Shown here one piece after another: positions 13,272-21,412 of a DNA stretch of 36,478 bases. Position numbers and translations under genes: made by a program. The stretch comes from Acidovorax sp. Root219. GTDB lineage: Bacteria > Pseudomonadota > Gammaproteobacteria > Burkholderiales > Burkholderiaceae_C. Within the stretch, counting starts at the first letter, position 1. Every line of letters begins with the position of its first letter. Under the pieces are notes generated by a model that saw only the letters and a program-made list of their open reading frames with translations, had not been told where the DNA came from and ran no database searches. The stretch covers positions 1 to 36,478 of the forward strand of contig NZ_LMIJ01000044.1 of NCBI RefSeq assembly GCF_001428665.1. The letters are read 5' to 3'.

Positions 13272-14306
13272 TCAGGCCAGATCGCCGGCGCAAGGCAGGT
13301 ACAGCCCCTCCGCCGTCGTGATCGACCGCGCCGCGCGCACGGCCCGCGCCGTGGCAATCGCCGTGGCCTCGGCCGCCATGGTCGACAGCACCATCATCCC
13401 CGGGTTCTTGCCCGAGATGCCCGTGCCCAGGGTGAAGAGCGTGTCCCCATCGGACATGGTGTGCACCGGGTTGATGCTGCGCGCCAGGCCGTCGTGCGCG
13501 GCCACGGCCAGGCGGTGGGCCTGCACCTTGGTGATGGTGGCATCGGTCGCGATCACGCCGATGGTGGTGTTGGTGCCTGCCAGCAGCGGCTTGGGCGCCT
13601 CGCCGCGCAGCAGGGCGCGGCGCGTGTCGCGCAGCTGGCGGCCATCGTCGGTGCGGGCGCCGGCGATCACCTGCGCCGTGTCGGGGTCGATCACATCGCC
13701 CAGGGCGTTGCATGCGATCAGCGCACCCACGGTGACGCCATCCACGGTGACCGATGCCGTGCCGATGCCGCCCTTCATCGCGTTGTGGATGCCGAAGATC
13801 TTGCCCACGGCCGCGCCCGTGCCCGCGCCCACATTGCCCTCGGCCGGGTCGGCGCGCGAGGCGGCCTCGCACGCTGCGTAGCCCGCCGCTGCATCGGGGC
13901 GAACGCGCATGTCGCCCACCAGCAGGTCGAACAGCACGGCGCTGGGCACCAGGGGCAGGCGGCCCACCACCACGTCGAAGCCGATGCCGCGCTCTTCCAG
14001 CCAGCGCACCGCGCCGCTGGCGGCATCCAGCCCCCACGAGCTGCCGCCCGCCAGCATGATGCCGTGCACCTTTTCCACCAGATTCGATGGGTCGAGCAGG
14101 TCCGTCTCGCGCGTGCCGGGCGCGGCGCCGCGCACGTCCACGCCACCGACTGCGCCTTCGCGCGCCAGGATCACGCTGCAGCCCGTGGGCCGGCGCGTGT
14201 CGGTGAAGTGGCCGACCTCGATGCCGGGGACACGGGTGATGCTGCCGGCGTCGTGGTTGGCGTGGGTGCCGGAAGAGGTGAAAGTGGTTGTCGTTGGGGT
14301 CGTCAT
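13272..14306 (-). CDS. P1/S58 family N-terminal-nucleophile peptidase (DmpA/NylC-like)
   Basis: A 344-residue enzyme of the DmpA/BapA/NylC superfamily, self-cleaving amidases or aminopeptidases. Family signatures in order: ITRVPGIEVGHFTDTRRPTGCSVILARE, the GGVDVRGAAPGTRETDLLDPSN segment, LAGGSSWGLDAASGAVRWLEERGIGF, GNVGAGTGAAVGKI, and LLAGTNTTIGVIATDATITK. In the last, the chain would split between Asn246 and Thr247 by analogy with NylC, whose nucleophile is a Thr after Asn, whereas DmpA uses Gly-Ser. It could cleave D-amino-acid amides, beta-peptides or nylon-type oligomers; the substrate is undetermined. No signal peptide, so cytoplasmic. It stands alone, convergent with 12786-13238. Confidence 0.9.
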   Translation of the reverse strand: MTTPTTTTFTSSGTHANHDAGSITRVPGIEVGHFTDTRRPTGCSVILAREGAVGGVDVRGAAPGTRETDLLDPSNLVEKVHGIMLAGGSSWGLDAASGAVRWLEERGIGFDVVVGRLPLVPSAVLFDLLVGDMRVRPDAAAGYAACEAASRADPAEGNVGAGTGAAVGKIFGIHNAMKGGIGTASVTVDGVTVGALIACNALGDVIDPDTAQVIAGARTDDGRQLRDTRRALLRGEAPKPLLAGTNTTIGVIATDATITKVQAHRLAVAAHDGLARSINPVHTMSDGDTLFTLGTGISGKNPGMMVLSTMAAEATAIATARAVRAARSITTAEGLYLPCAGDLA

Positions 14307-14478
14307 GGCCTGTGATTATGGGCGGTGGAAAAGCGCGGTCAGCAGGTCCAGCAGTCGACCTGTTTTCGGCCCCGATGTAACAGTGTGCTTTGAGGGCTTT
14401 TGAACGTGACGGGTATCACCTCTCTTGCGACAGCGGAGCACCACAATGGGGCGATAAAACAAGAGAGGAAGGATCACC

Positions 14479-17100
14479 ATGACAACGACACCACCCTGGC
14501 GTCAGGCTTTGGCCTGTCTGTTGCCCGCGCTGCTGGCTGGCCTGGGTTCATCGGGCGCCGTGCAGGCGCAGAGCATAGCAACGGGTTCGCGCCATGGGCT
14601 TGCACTGCAGCCAGATGGCAGCGTGCTGGCCTGGGGCGACAACCGGCAGGCGCAATTGGGCCAGGGCAGCACCATCTATGCCGACACTCCGCGCGAGATC
14701 GCGCTACCGGTCAAGGCCAGGAAGGTGCAGGCCAGTGCCACGGGTGCGCTGCTGCTGGATGCCCAGGGTGATGTGTGGAGCTGGGGCACCAACCGCAAGG
14801 GGCAACTTGGCGATGGAACGCGCGCGGACCGGGCCGAGCCTAAGCTCATCTTTCGCGGCGCGGTCGAGATCGTCAACGGGGGCGGCACCGCGCCTTCGTT
14901 CCTGATCGACAGCGAGGGCCAGCCCTGGTGGTGGGGCCCCCTGCCCACGGGCGGTGATGCCGCATCGCCGCAGCGCGCAGCCCAACTGCCGGCCCGCCTG
15001 GTGCGCTTGAAGCACGAGGCCAATACCACCGTCGCCCTCGATGAACAGGGCATCGTGTGGTCCTGGGGGCGGGGGGCGGCATGCTCCGATTCGACCGGCG
15101 TCAGCGCTCCGGTGGCGATGCGAGGCCTGCCGCGCATCACGGAGTTCTCTCAGACGGTATGGACACCCTTGTCCTACCAACCCGAGCATTCGCGCTGGAA
15201 CCCGCCGCCCGCATCCCTGGTGTATGCGAAGGATGTCGATGGCAACATGTGGCAATGGGGAACCGCGATGCGCGGCTACCCTCCCGACTCGGGGAATCCG
15301 CCCATGGTGGTCTGCCCTGCGGCCCGCATCGCCATGGATGGCAGCCAATTCGGCGTGTCCATTTATGCCCCCTATCCCGCCCTGGCGCAAATGGGCGTGC
15401 GCTTCCTGCGGGCCGGGTACCTTGGCGGCAGCAACATCACCACGGGACTCGCGGAAAACGGCGACCTGTGGCAGTGGCGCAATCCCACGTCGGAAAATCC
15501 GGACGGGACGGCTGTCACGGTCAACCGGATAGCGACGGGCGTGGCGGACTTCAGTGCCTTCCTGCCCGATCCCCGCCTTGCGGCCCAGACCCAAGGGGTC
15601 TTGTTCATTACCAGCGAGGGCCGGCTGTATGGCACGGGGCCCAACACCAGCCTTCACCTGGGCCCGTTTGACGGCGCGCAGGGCTCTTCGTCCAGCCCGC
15701 AGCCATTGCGTTTGCCCGGCAAGGCCGTGAGCGTCCATGCGCGTACCACCGGCAGCTTTGCGTTGCTCGAAGATGGCCGCGTCTACGGTTGGGGCGCTGC
15801 CGCAGGGGCCGCCAGCCCGACAAGCAACATCAACTGGCGGACTTTCCGCCAGGTGCCGACGCTGATCGCGCTGGGTGCGCCGGTGGTCAAGCTCGCGGTG
15901 TCCGAGACCACCGTGTTCGGTGTGGATGCACAGGGCCAGCTGTGGAGTGCCTATGGTCGCGGCAATGGTGAGTTTACCAACCGCACATTCAAGCCGGCCC
16001 TGGTGAGCCGCAGCACGGGAATGCCGCTGGTGCGGGATGTCGCTACGGCGGTGCAGGGCTTCGCTGCAATGGTGGGAGTGGACGGCTCGGTGTGGACGAT
16101 CGGCAGCCCTGTCGCGGTGCAGCAGCCAGCGGGGCAGGAGGGCTTTTCGTGGTTCCAGTCACCCGGGCAGGTGGTGGGCTTGCCACCCTCTATCGTGCAG
16201 GTAGCCGCCACCGGGTATGCAACATCCTTTGCGCTGGATGCATCTGGAACGGTGTGGTACTGGGGCGGAACGCCGCAATTCGGCGTCACGGCAACTCCTT
16301 TTGACTGGAACGGGAGCCCGGTCCGGGTTCCCACCGCGCTGCCGCTGGGCCAGAAGGCGGTGTCCATCCACGCTGGCAGCGACTACGCATTCTGTGCCGT
16401 TCTGCAAGACGGCTCGGCGCAATGCTATGGCCGAGATCTCAATGAGCACCGGGGCACGCGCTTTCGCCTGCATGCCCCCATCAAGGAGATGTCCATCAGC
16501 GGCGATGAAGTCATCTCCAGCCCGCTGAGCGGCAGATCCACCGGCACCATCCACTTTCGCCTTGCTGACGGCACCGTCTGGGCCTGGGGCCAGGGGCGCC
16601 AAGGCCAGTTGGGTGCTGGGGTGTATGCCAACGCCGCAGAACCTGTGCCCGTGCTCAACGAGGCCGGCACAGGCGACCTGGATCTCGACCCGGCAACACC
16701 CAATGTGCCTGCGGCAAGCCGTCCGCCATTCCGTGTCAAGACGCGCCTGGCGGGCAACCTGCGCACGCTGTCGTTCAACGCGGACGTGTTCGGTGCCGGT
16801 GATGGTGGTGCGGGCAGCGGCGCCACCAACCTCTACGTCTTTGCCACTGCAGACCTGCGCACCTGGATGCAGCTGGACGAGCAGGGCCAGTGGAGCCTGC
16901 TGCGCTCGCCGGTGCCCGCTGCGGCCAGCAACGCGCCGCTTGCCGGGCAAAGCCAGTCGGTGCCGCTGCCCATCCTGCCGCAGTTCGTAGGCACGGGCCT
17001 GGCGGGTGTGCGGGTATTCGTGGGGCAGGGGCGCGATGCGCAGGAGATGCTGCAGGCGCAGCGCTTTCGCGAGGTGCTGGAGCTGGCGCCGGAGGAGTGA
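14479..17100 (+). CDS. Secreted RCC1-repeat (regulator of chromosome condensation-like) protein
   Basis: An 873-residue exported protein. Residues 1 to about 31 form a signal peptide ending AVQAQ. From residue 35 to about 740 there are repeated blades with the RCC1 core pattern (V/L)W(A/S)WG..xxGQLG: LAWGDNRQAQLGQGS, VWSWGTNRKGQLGDGT, VWSWGRG, MWQWGTA, VYGWGAA, VWYWGGTPQFGV and VWAWGQGRQGQLGAG. At least a dozen aromatic-Gly blade ends are visible, some degenerate, consistent with one or two seven-bladed propellers. About 130 C-terminal residues form a separate domain. The ribosome site GGAAGGA lies 5 nt before ATG 14479. Bacterial RCC1 proteins of this type are mostly uncharacterised; extracellular binding is inferred. 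Confidence 0.88.
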   Translation: MTTTPPWRQALACLLPALLAGLGSSGAVQAQSIATGSRHGLALQPDGSVLAWGDNRQAQLGQGSTIYADTPREIALPVKARKVQASATGALLLDAQGDVWSWGTNRKGQLGDGTRADRAEPKLIFRGAVEIVNGGGTAPSFLIDSEGQPWWWGPLPTGGDAASPQRAAQLPARLVRLKHEANTTVALDEQGIVWSWGRGAACSDSTGVSAPVAMRGLPRITEFSQTVWTPLSYQPEHSRWNPPPASLVYAKDVDGNMWQWGTAMRGYPPDSGNPPMVVCPAARIAMDGSQFGVSIYAPYPALAQMGVRFLRAGYLGGSNITTGLAENGDLWQWRNPTSENPDGTAVTVNRIATGVADFSAFLPDPRLAAQTQGVLFITSEGRLYGTGPNTSLHLGPFDGAQGSSSSPQPLRLPGKAVSVHARTTGSFALLEDGRVYGWGAAAGAASPTSNINWRTFRQVPTLIALGAPVVKLAVSETTVFGVDAQGQLWSAYGRGNGEFTNRTFKPALVSRSTGMPLVRDVATAVQGFAAMVGVDGSVWTIGSPVAVQQPAGQEGFSWFQSPGQVVGLPPSIVQVAATGYATSFALDASGTVWYWGGTPQFGVTATPFDWNGSPVRVPTALPLGQKAVSIHAGSDYAFCAVLQDGSAQCYGRDLNEHRGTRFRLHAPIKEMSISGDEVISSPLSGRSTGTIHFRLADGTVWAWGQGRQGQLGAGVYANAAEPVPVLNEAGTGDLDLDPATPNVPAASRPPFRVKTRLAGNLRTLSFNADVFGAGDGGAGSGATNLYVFATADLRTWMQLDEQGQWSLLRSPVPAAASNAPLAGQSQSVPLPILPQFVGTGLAGVRVFVGQGRDAQEMLQAQRFREVLELAPEE

Positions 17101-17126
17101 GTTCTCTGTCGTAAGGCGGTGTGCTC

Positions 17127-17522
17127 TCAGTTCGCCACCGGCTCGATGCGCGTCACCACATAGGCGCCGGCCTGCTGTTCGGCGCGAAAGCGCACCTTGG
17201 CCCCCGCCTTGACCTGCGCGGCCTGGGCCGGGTCGGTGATGCGGAACACCATGGTCATGGGCGGCATGTCCAGGTTGCGGATGGGGCCGTGGCGCAGCGT
17301 GACCTTGGCGCTGGCGGCGTCCCAGCGCACGACCTCGCCTTCGCTGAGCTCCGGTGTGGCGGCAGCAGGGGCATTGGTCGCCTGGGCCGCGGCGGGCGCC
17401 GCGTGGCTGCCGTGGTCTTCGCCATGGTCATGGTCGTCGCCGGCGAAGGCGGTTGCCGCGCTGAAAAGCAGTGTGGTGGCGAGCAGGGCGATGCGCAGTG
17501 GGTGGGTGGTGTGGTGGGTCAT
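17127..17522 (-). CDS. CusF-like periplasmic copper-binding protein
   Basis: A 131-residue exported protein with a signal peptide ending ATAFA (about residue 28), a His-rich linker (DDHDHGEDHGSH, residues 29-40), and a CusF-like domain from about 60 to 131. In CusF, copper or silver is bound by His36, Met47 and Met49 with Trp44 stacking. Here the equivalents are His78, Met89 and Met91, and Met86 replaces Trp44. It is the last gene of the leftward copper operon; its ATG overlaps the DUF411 stop by ATGA. It probably chaperones Cu+ in the periplasm. Confidence 0.88.
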   Translation of the reverse strand: MTHHTTHPLRIALLATTLLFSAATAFAGDDHDHGEDHGSHAAPAAAQATNAPAAATPELSEGEVVRWDAASAKVTLRHGPIRNLDMPPMTMVFRITDPAQAAQVKAGAKVRFRAEQQAGAYVVTRIEPVAN

Positions 17523-18016
17523 GTCGATTCCTTCTTGTTGCCTGGGTAGTTCTTGAAAACGCGGGTGCTGCCGTTGCGTGCAACCAGCAGCACGGCATAG
17601 CTGTCCTTGCGGCCGCCATAGGCGGGGCCGTCCATGCCGGGTGAGCCGATGGGCATGCCCGGCACAGCCAGGCCCAGCGCATCGGGCTTTTGCCGCAGCA
17701 GCGTGCGAACGTCGCTGGCAGGCACATGGCCTTCGACCAGGTAGCCGCCGACCAGCGCGGTGTGGCACGAGCCGAGCTTTTGCGGCAGGCCCAGGCGGGC
17801 GCGCACAGCGTTGTTGCCGGTGTCGTGGACCTTCACGGCAAAGCCATTGGCCTGCATGTGGTCCACCCAGTCCTGGCAGCAGCCGCAGTTGGGGTCTTTC
17901 CAGACCTCGACGGGGGTGGGTGCCGCCGCTTGCGCGGCAAAGGGCAGGGCGCCTGTGGCGAACAGGGGCAGGGTGACTGCGAGCCAGGCGCGGCGGGACG
18001 GGTTGGAGGTTTCCAT
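17519..18016 (-). CDS. DUF411 copper-associated protein, probably Tat-exported
   Basis: A 165-residue protein with an N-terminal twin-arginine stretch (NPSRRAWLAVTLPLFATG) and a cleavage region around AAQAAA. The DUF411 domain starts at about residue 35: VEVWKDPNCGCCQDWVDHMQANGF, with the Cys-Gly-Cys-Cys cluster (44, 46, 47), then KLGSCHTALVGGYLVEGHVPASDVRTLL and PGMPIGSPGMDGP. DUF411 proteins regularly occur in copper and mercury resistance clusters and are thought to bind metal or act as thiol-redox proteins in the periplasm. It ends in an ATGA overlap with the CusF-like gene and starts 13 nt after the multicopper oxidase stop. Confidence 0.87.
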   Translation of the reverse strand: METSNPSRRAWLAVTLPLFATGALPFAAQAAAPTPVEVWKDPNCGCCQDWVDHMQANGFAVKVHDTGNNAVRARLGLPQKLGSCHTALVGGYLVEGHVPASDVRTLLRQKPDALGLAVPGMPIGSPGMDGPAYGGRKDSYAVLLVARNGSTRVFKNYPGNKKEST

Positions 18017-18029
18017 GGCGGTTCCATTC

Positions 18030-19415
18030 TCAGTGTGGGTGGTGCGATGCGCCAGGCTTGCGCGCGCTGGCGGCACCGGGCGCGCTGCCCGGCGTGGTGG
18101 CCCGTGGCGGGGCCGGCGTGGCGGCGGGCGCGCCCTGCCATTCATACGCCTGCGTGCCGGGCGGCTGCTGGTAGTCGCCCGGGTCGCGGTAGTCGCCAGC
18201 GGCCTGGTTGGCGCGCACCTTGAGGGTGGTGAACATGCCGCCCATCTCCAGCGGGCCGTAGGGGCCGGTGCCGGTCATCATGGGGAAGGTGTTGTCGGGC
18301 AGCGGCATCTCCATGGCGCCCATGTCGGCCATGCCGCGCTCGCCCATCACCATGTAGTCGGGCACGATCTTCTGGATCTTGCCGACCAGGCCCTTGTGGT
18401 CCACGCCGATCATGGTGGGCACGTCGTGCCCCATGGCGCCCATGGTGTGGTGGCTCTTGTGGCAGTGAAAGGCCCAGTCCCCGGGCTCGTCGGCGATCAG
18501 CTCCACCTGGCGCATCTGGCCCACGGCCACATCGGTGGTCACCTCGGGCCAGCGCGCGCCCTTGGGCACGGGGCCGCCGTCGGTGCCGGTCACCTCGAAC
18601 TCGTGGCCGTGGATGTGGATGGGGTGGTTGGTCATGGTGAGGTTGCCCACGCGGATGCGCACGCGCTCGCCCTGGCGCGCCACCAACGGGCTGATGGCGG
18701 GGAAGACCCGGCTGTTCCAGCACCAGATGTTGTGGTCCAGCATGGTGTTGACCTTGGGCGTGCGCGCCCCGGGCTCCACGTCGAAGGCGTTGAGCAAGAA
18801 GGCGTAGTCGCGCTGTACCGTGGCGATGTGCGGGTGCGCGGCCCGGGGGTGGGTGATCCACAGGCCCATCATGCCCATGGCCATCTGCACCATCTCGTCG
18901 GCATGCGGGTGGTACATGAAGGTGCCGGGGCGCCTTGCCACGAACTCGTAGACGAAGGTCTTGCCCGGCTGGATGGCCGGCTGGTTCAACCCGGCGATGC
19001 CGTCCATGCCATTGGGCAGGCGCTGCCCGTGCCAGTGCACGGAGGTGTGCTCGGGCAGGCGGTTGGTGACGAAGATGCGCACGCGGTCGCCCTCCACCAC
19101 CTCGATGGTGGGGCCGGGGCTTTGCCCGTTGTAGCCCCACATGTTGACCACAAAGCCCGGCGCGACCTCGCGCACCACGGGCTCGGCCACCAGATGGAAC
19201 TCCTTGACCCCGGCGTTCATGCGCCAGGGCGCGGTCCAGCCGTTCAGGGTGACCACGGGGTTGTAGGGCCGGCCGGCGGGCGGGTGCAGCGGCGGCGCGG
19301 TGTCGGCGCTGGCCTGCAGGGCGGGCTCGGGCAGCGCGGCCAGGGCCACGCGGCTGACGGCGGCGGTGGCCACGGCCGTGGCGGCGCCTGCCGTGAAGAA
19401 ATGGCGTCTTTGCAT
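18030..19415 (-). CDS. Multicopper oxidase of the copper-resistance type
   Basis: A 461-residue laccase-family oxidase exported by the Tat route (MQRRHFFTAGAATAVATAA). All copper ligands are visible: HWHG (127-130), YHPH (H169, H171), HPIHIHGHEF (H264, H267, H269) and HCHKSHHTMGAM (H317-C318-H319, H323, M328), making a T1 site plus a trinuclear centre. After the last motif comes a Met-rich tail (MVMGERGMADMGAMEMPLPDNTFPMM, about 355-380) like those that help copper oxidases bind Cu+. The end (about 425-461) is Ala/Pro-rich and finishes with histidines. Such enzymes oxidise Cu+ to Cu2+ in the periplasm. It starts 1 nt after the TolC-like stop, in one operon. Confidence 0.93.
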   Translation of the reverse strand: MQRRHFFTAGAATAVATAAVSRVALAALPEPALQASADTAPPLHPPAGRPYNPVVTLNGWTAPWRMNAGVKEFHLVAEPVVREVAPGFVVNMWGYNGQSPGPTIEVVEGDRVRIFVTNRLPEHTSVHWHGQRLPNGMDGIAGLNQPAIQPGKTFVYEFVARRPGTFMYHPHADEMVQMAMGMMGLWITHPRAAHPHIATVQRDYAFLLNAFDVEPGARTPKVNTMLDHNIWCWNSRVFPAISPLVARQGERVRIRVGNLTMTNHPIHIHGHEFEVTGTDGGPVPKGARWPEVTTDVAVGQMRQVELIADEPGDWAFHCHKSHHTMGAMGHDVPTMIGVDHKGLVGKIQKIVPDYMVMGERGMADMGAMEMPLPDNTFPMMTGTGPYGPLEMGGMFTTLKVRANQAAGDYRDPGDYQQPPGTQAYEWQGAPAATPAPPRATTPGSAPGAASARKPGASHHPH

Positions 19416-19416
19416 G

Positions 19417-20853
19417 TCAGTGGCCTTGTGGGGTGGATGCGGCGGTGGCGCCGGAGGCGAGGCCCTGCAGGGCGCCCGGTGAGGTGCCCGTGAGGGCCAG
19501 TTGCAGATCGGTCTCGGCCAGCCAGAAGTCGCGCTGCGCCTCGATGGCGCCGGCCACTGATTGCGTGCTGGCGCGCGCCTCGGCCAGCAGCTCCCACACG
19601 CTGGCGAGCATGCCGTTGTAGCGCAGTGTGGTCTCGTCCGCGATGAGCTGGCGCAGCGGCACCACCTCATCGCGCTGCTGGCGCGCCAGGTCAAGCGCCG
19701 TGCGGTAGGTGAGCCAGGCGCTGCGCACCTCGCTGCGGGCGCGCACGGCGGTGTCCTGCAGCGTGGCGGCGCTCTGCTCCACGCGTGCCTGGGCACGGGT
19801 GCGCGCGGCGCCGCCCCAGTCGAACAGGGGCAGCGGCACATCGAGCTCCCAGCCGCGCGTGGTCTCGCGGTGACCGCTCTCGCGCTCGATGGCGGTGTTG
19901 CGCTGGTAGGCAATGCCGATGTCGCCGAACACGGCACCCGCGCGGGCCCAGCCCTGCTGGCGTGCCTCGGTGTCAAGCTGGCGGCGCGCGGCCTGCACGT
20001 CCAGGCGCTCGCGCAGCGCGGTGGCCTCGATCCCATCGGCAGGCAGCGCCGTGGCGGGCAGGGCCGGCAACTGTTCGGCGAGGGTGTAGCCCGTCTGCGC
20101 CCCCCACAGGCCCATGCTGCGGCTGAGCTGCTCGCGCGCGGTGGCGGCAGCCAGGCGGGCGCGGGCTCGCTGGGCATTCGCTTCCTGCAGCACGGCCTGC
20201 TCGCGCGCATGCTGCAGGCGGCTGAAGTTGCCCACGCGGGCCATGCGGCGCGCCAGTTCTGCACCGGCCTCGGCGGCCTCCACCATGCGTTCGTGCGTGG
20301 CAGCCACCTGCTCGGCAGCCACGGCGCGCAGCCAGGCGCGGCGCGTGTCGGCGGCCAGGGCCACCACCTCCTGCGCGGCCTGCAGCGTGGCCACCTGCAT
20401 GCGCTCGGCCTGGCGCTCCATGCGCCAGGGCAAGGTGACCAGGTCCAGCAGGCTGAAGGCCAGCGTGCGCTCGATCTCGCGCTCATGGCTGTTGGCCAGC
20501 CGCGCGATCGAGAACTGCGGGTTGGGCAGGGTGATGGCCTGCACGCGCTCGGCGTCGGCCACGCCCAGCGCGGCCAGCCGGGCCTGCAGGCCGGGGTTGT
20601 GCAGCAGGGCGATGCGCACGGCCGCGTCCTGCGTGAGCGGCTGGGCCAGCCAGCCGTCGATGGCCTGGCGTGCCTTGTCGCGCGCGGCCGGGTCGACGGC
20701 GGGCAGGGCGGCATCGGCGATGCCGGTGCGGCCCTGGGTAAGGGTCTGCACGTCGCCGCGCAGGCCATCGGGCGACACGCTGGCGCAGCCTGTGAGCCAT
20801 GCGGCCAGGGCCACGGCAGGCCAGCGGGGGAGCGTGCGTGCGGTCGCGCTCAT
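19417..20853 (-). CDS. TolC-family outer-membrane efflux lipoprotein
   Basis: A 478-residue outer-membrane-channel protein of the TolC/OEP family with a lipoprotein signal (AAWLTGCASV, Cys23). It contains two long helical hairpin halves. The first includes AVRIALLHNPGLQARLAALGVADAERVQA and the typical LPNPQFS; the second includes RERLDVQAARRQLDTEARQQGW and LDVPLPLFDWGGAARTRAQARVEQS. Length matches the family. Its start overlaps the upstream small secreted protein by ATGA. In copper clusters this subunit normally partners a CusB-like adaptor and a CusA-like pump; neither is in the window, so it may work with a pump encoded elsewhere. Confidence 0.9.
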   Translation of the reverse strand: MSATARTLPRWPAVALAAWLTGCASVSPDGLRGDVQTLTQGRTGIADAALPAVDPAARDKARQAIDGWLAQPLTQDAAVRIALLHNPGLQARLAALGVADAERVQAITLPNPQFSIARLANSHEREIERTLAFSLLDLVTLPWRMERQAERMQVATLQAAQEVVALAADTRRAWLRAVAAEQVAATHERMVEAAEAGAELARRMARVGNFSRLQHAREQAVLQEANAQRARARLAAATAREQLSRSMGLWGAQTGYTLAEQLPALPATALPADGIEATALRERLDVQAARRQLDTEARQQGWARAGAVFGDIGIAYQRNTAIERESGHRETTRGWELDVPLPLFDWGGAARTRAQARVEQSAATLQDTAVRARSEVRSAWLTYRTALDLARQQRDEVVPLRQLIADETTLRYNGMLASVWELLAEARASTQSVAGAIEAQRDFWLAETDLQLALTGTSPGALQGLASGATAASTPQGH

Positions 20854-21167
20854 GGCTTGTGGCCCTGGTGGTGGGCCGCCGGGGCCGTGCCCTGGCCGGC
20901 CTCCCAGCGCACGATGTCGGCGTGGCCGCGCGGGAAGGCGGCGACGGCTTGGTGGGCGGTGCGCCAGTCGGCCAAGGGTGCATCAACGCCCGGCTGTGGC
21001 TGCATGGGGGTGTAAGCCAGCGGGGCGTGGGGGGCCTGGGGCACTGCCGCCGGGGCCGGGTCGGCAGCAGCAGGCGGCTGTGCCCCTGCCATGGCGGGCA
21101 GCAACAAGGCCAGCCATCCCAAAGGGCGCAGCAAGGGCCAGCGAAGAACGGGTAAGAGGTCGCGCAT
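20850..21167 (-). CDS. Small exported protein, first gene of the copper cluster
   Basis: A 105-residue protein with an N-terminal signal sequence (about residues 1-30, ending AMAGAQ), a Pro/Ala-rich spacer (about 31-60) and a short C-terminal part (YTPMQPQPGVDAPLADWRTAHQAVAAFPRGHADIVRWEAGQ). Several His and one Met could bind copper, but no known domain is recognised. It has a GGAG ribosome site 9 nt before ATG 21167. Its stop overlaps the TolC-like start by ATGA, so it leads a tightly packed five-gene leftward operon. Function unknown; periplasmic copper association is inferred from position. Confidence 0.75.
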   Translation of the reverse strand: MRDLLPVLRWPLLRPLGWLALLLPAMAGAQPPAAADPAPAAVPQAPHAPLAYTPMQPQPGVDAPLADWRTAHQAVAAFPRGHADIVRWEAGQGTAPAAHHQGHKP

Positions 21168-21225
21168 GGTGCGGTCTCCAGAAGAAAACGGGAAGGGAAC
21201 GGCGCCGTGGCCTGCGGTGTGCGCG

Positions 21226-21241
21226 CGGTATCGGGATACCG
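21226..21241. promoter_or_regulatory. 7-2-7 palindrome upstream of the copper operon
   Basis: CGGTATC-GG-GATACCG, a perfect inverted repeat 59 bases upstream of the first gene of the leftward copper operon. It may be a regulator-binding site. It does not match the known CusR/CopR or CueR boxes I can recall, and no regulator gene is adjacent, so this is tentative. Confidence 0.45.
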
Positions 21242-21412
21242 GGGCTGTCTGAGCGTGCAGGGGCGGGCGGGCTCGGGGCGGGGGCAGTTCAGGCAGGGGG
21301 CGAAGTGCAAGCCCATGCGCCAGGGCACCGGCGCGCAAGGGGCGCCGCTGTGGTGGGCAGTGGTTTGCCAGGCGCTCCCGAATGGGCCTGAACAGGCCCC
21401 GGGGGGGCAGCC

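Noticed and set aside
17760..19493. Plus-strand frame of more than 500 codons opposite the multicopper oxidase
   Set aside because: The complement encodes all four copper motifs of a multicopper oxidase, so this frame is a shadow.
18030..20768. A continuous 912-codon frame that would fuse extra sequence to the multicopper oxidase
   Set aside because: The upstream part is an out-of-frame reading of the TolC-like gene. The oxidase has its own Tat signal at ATG 19415.
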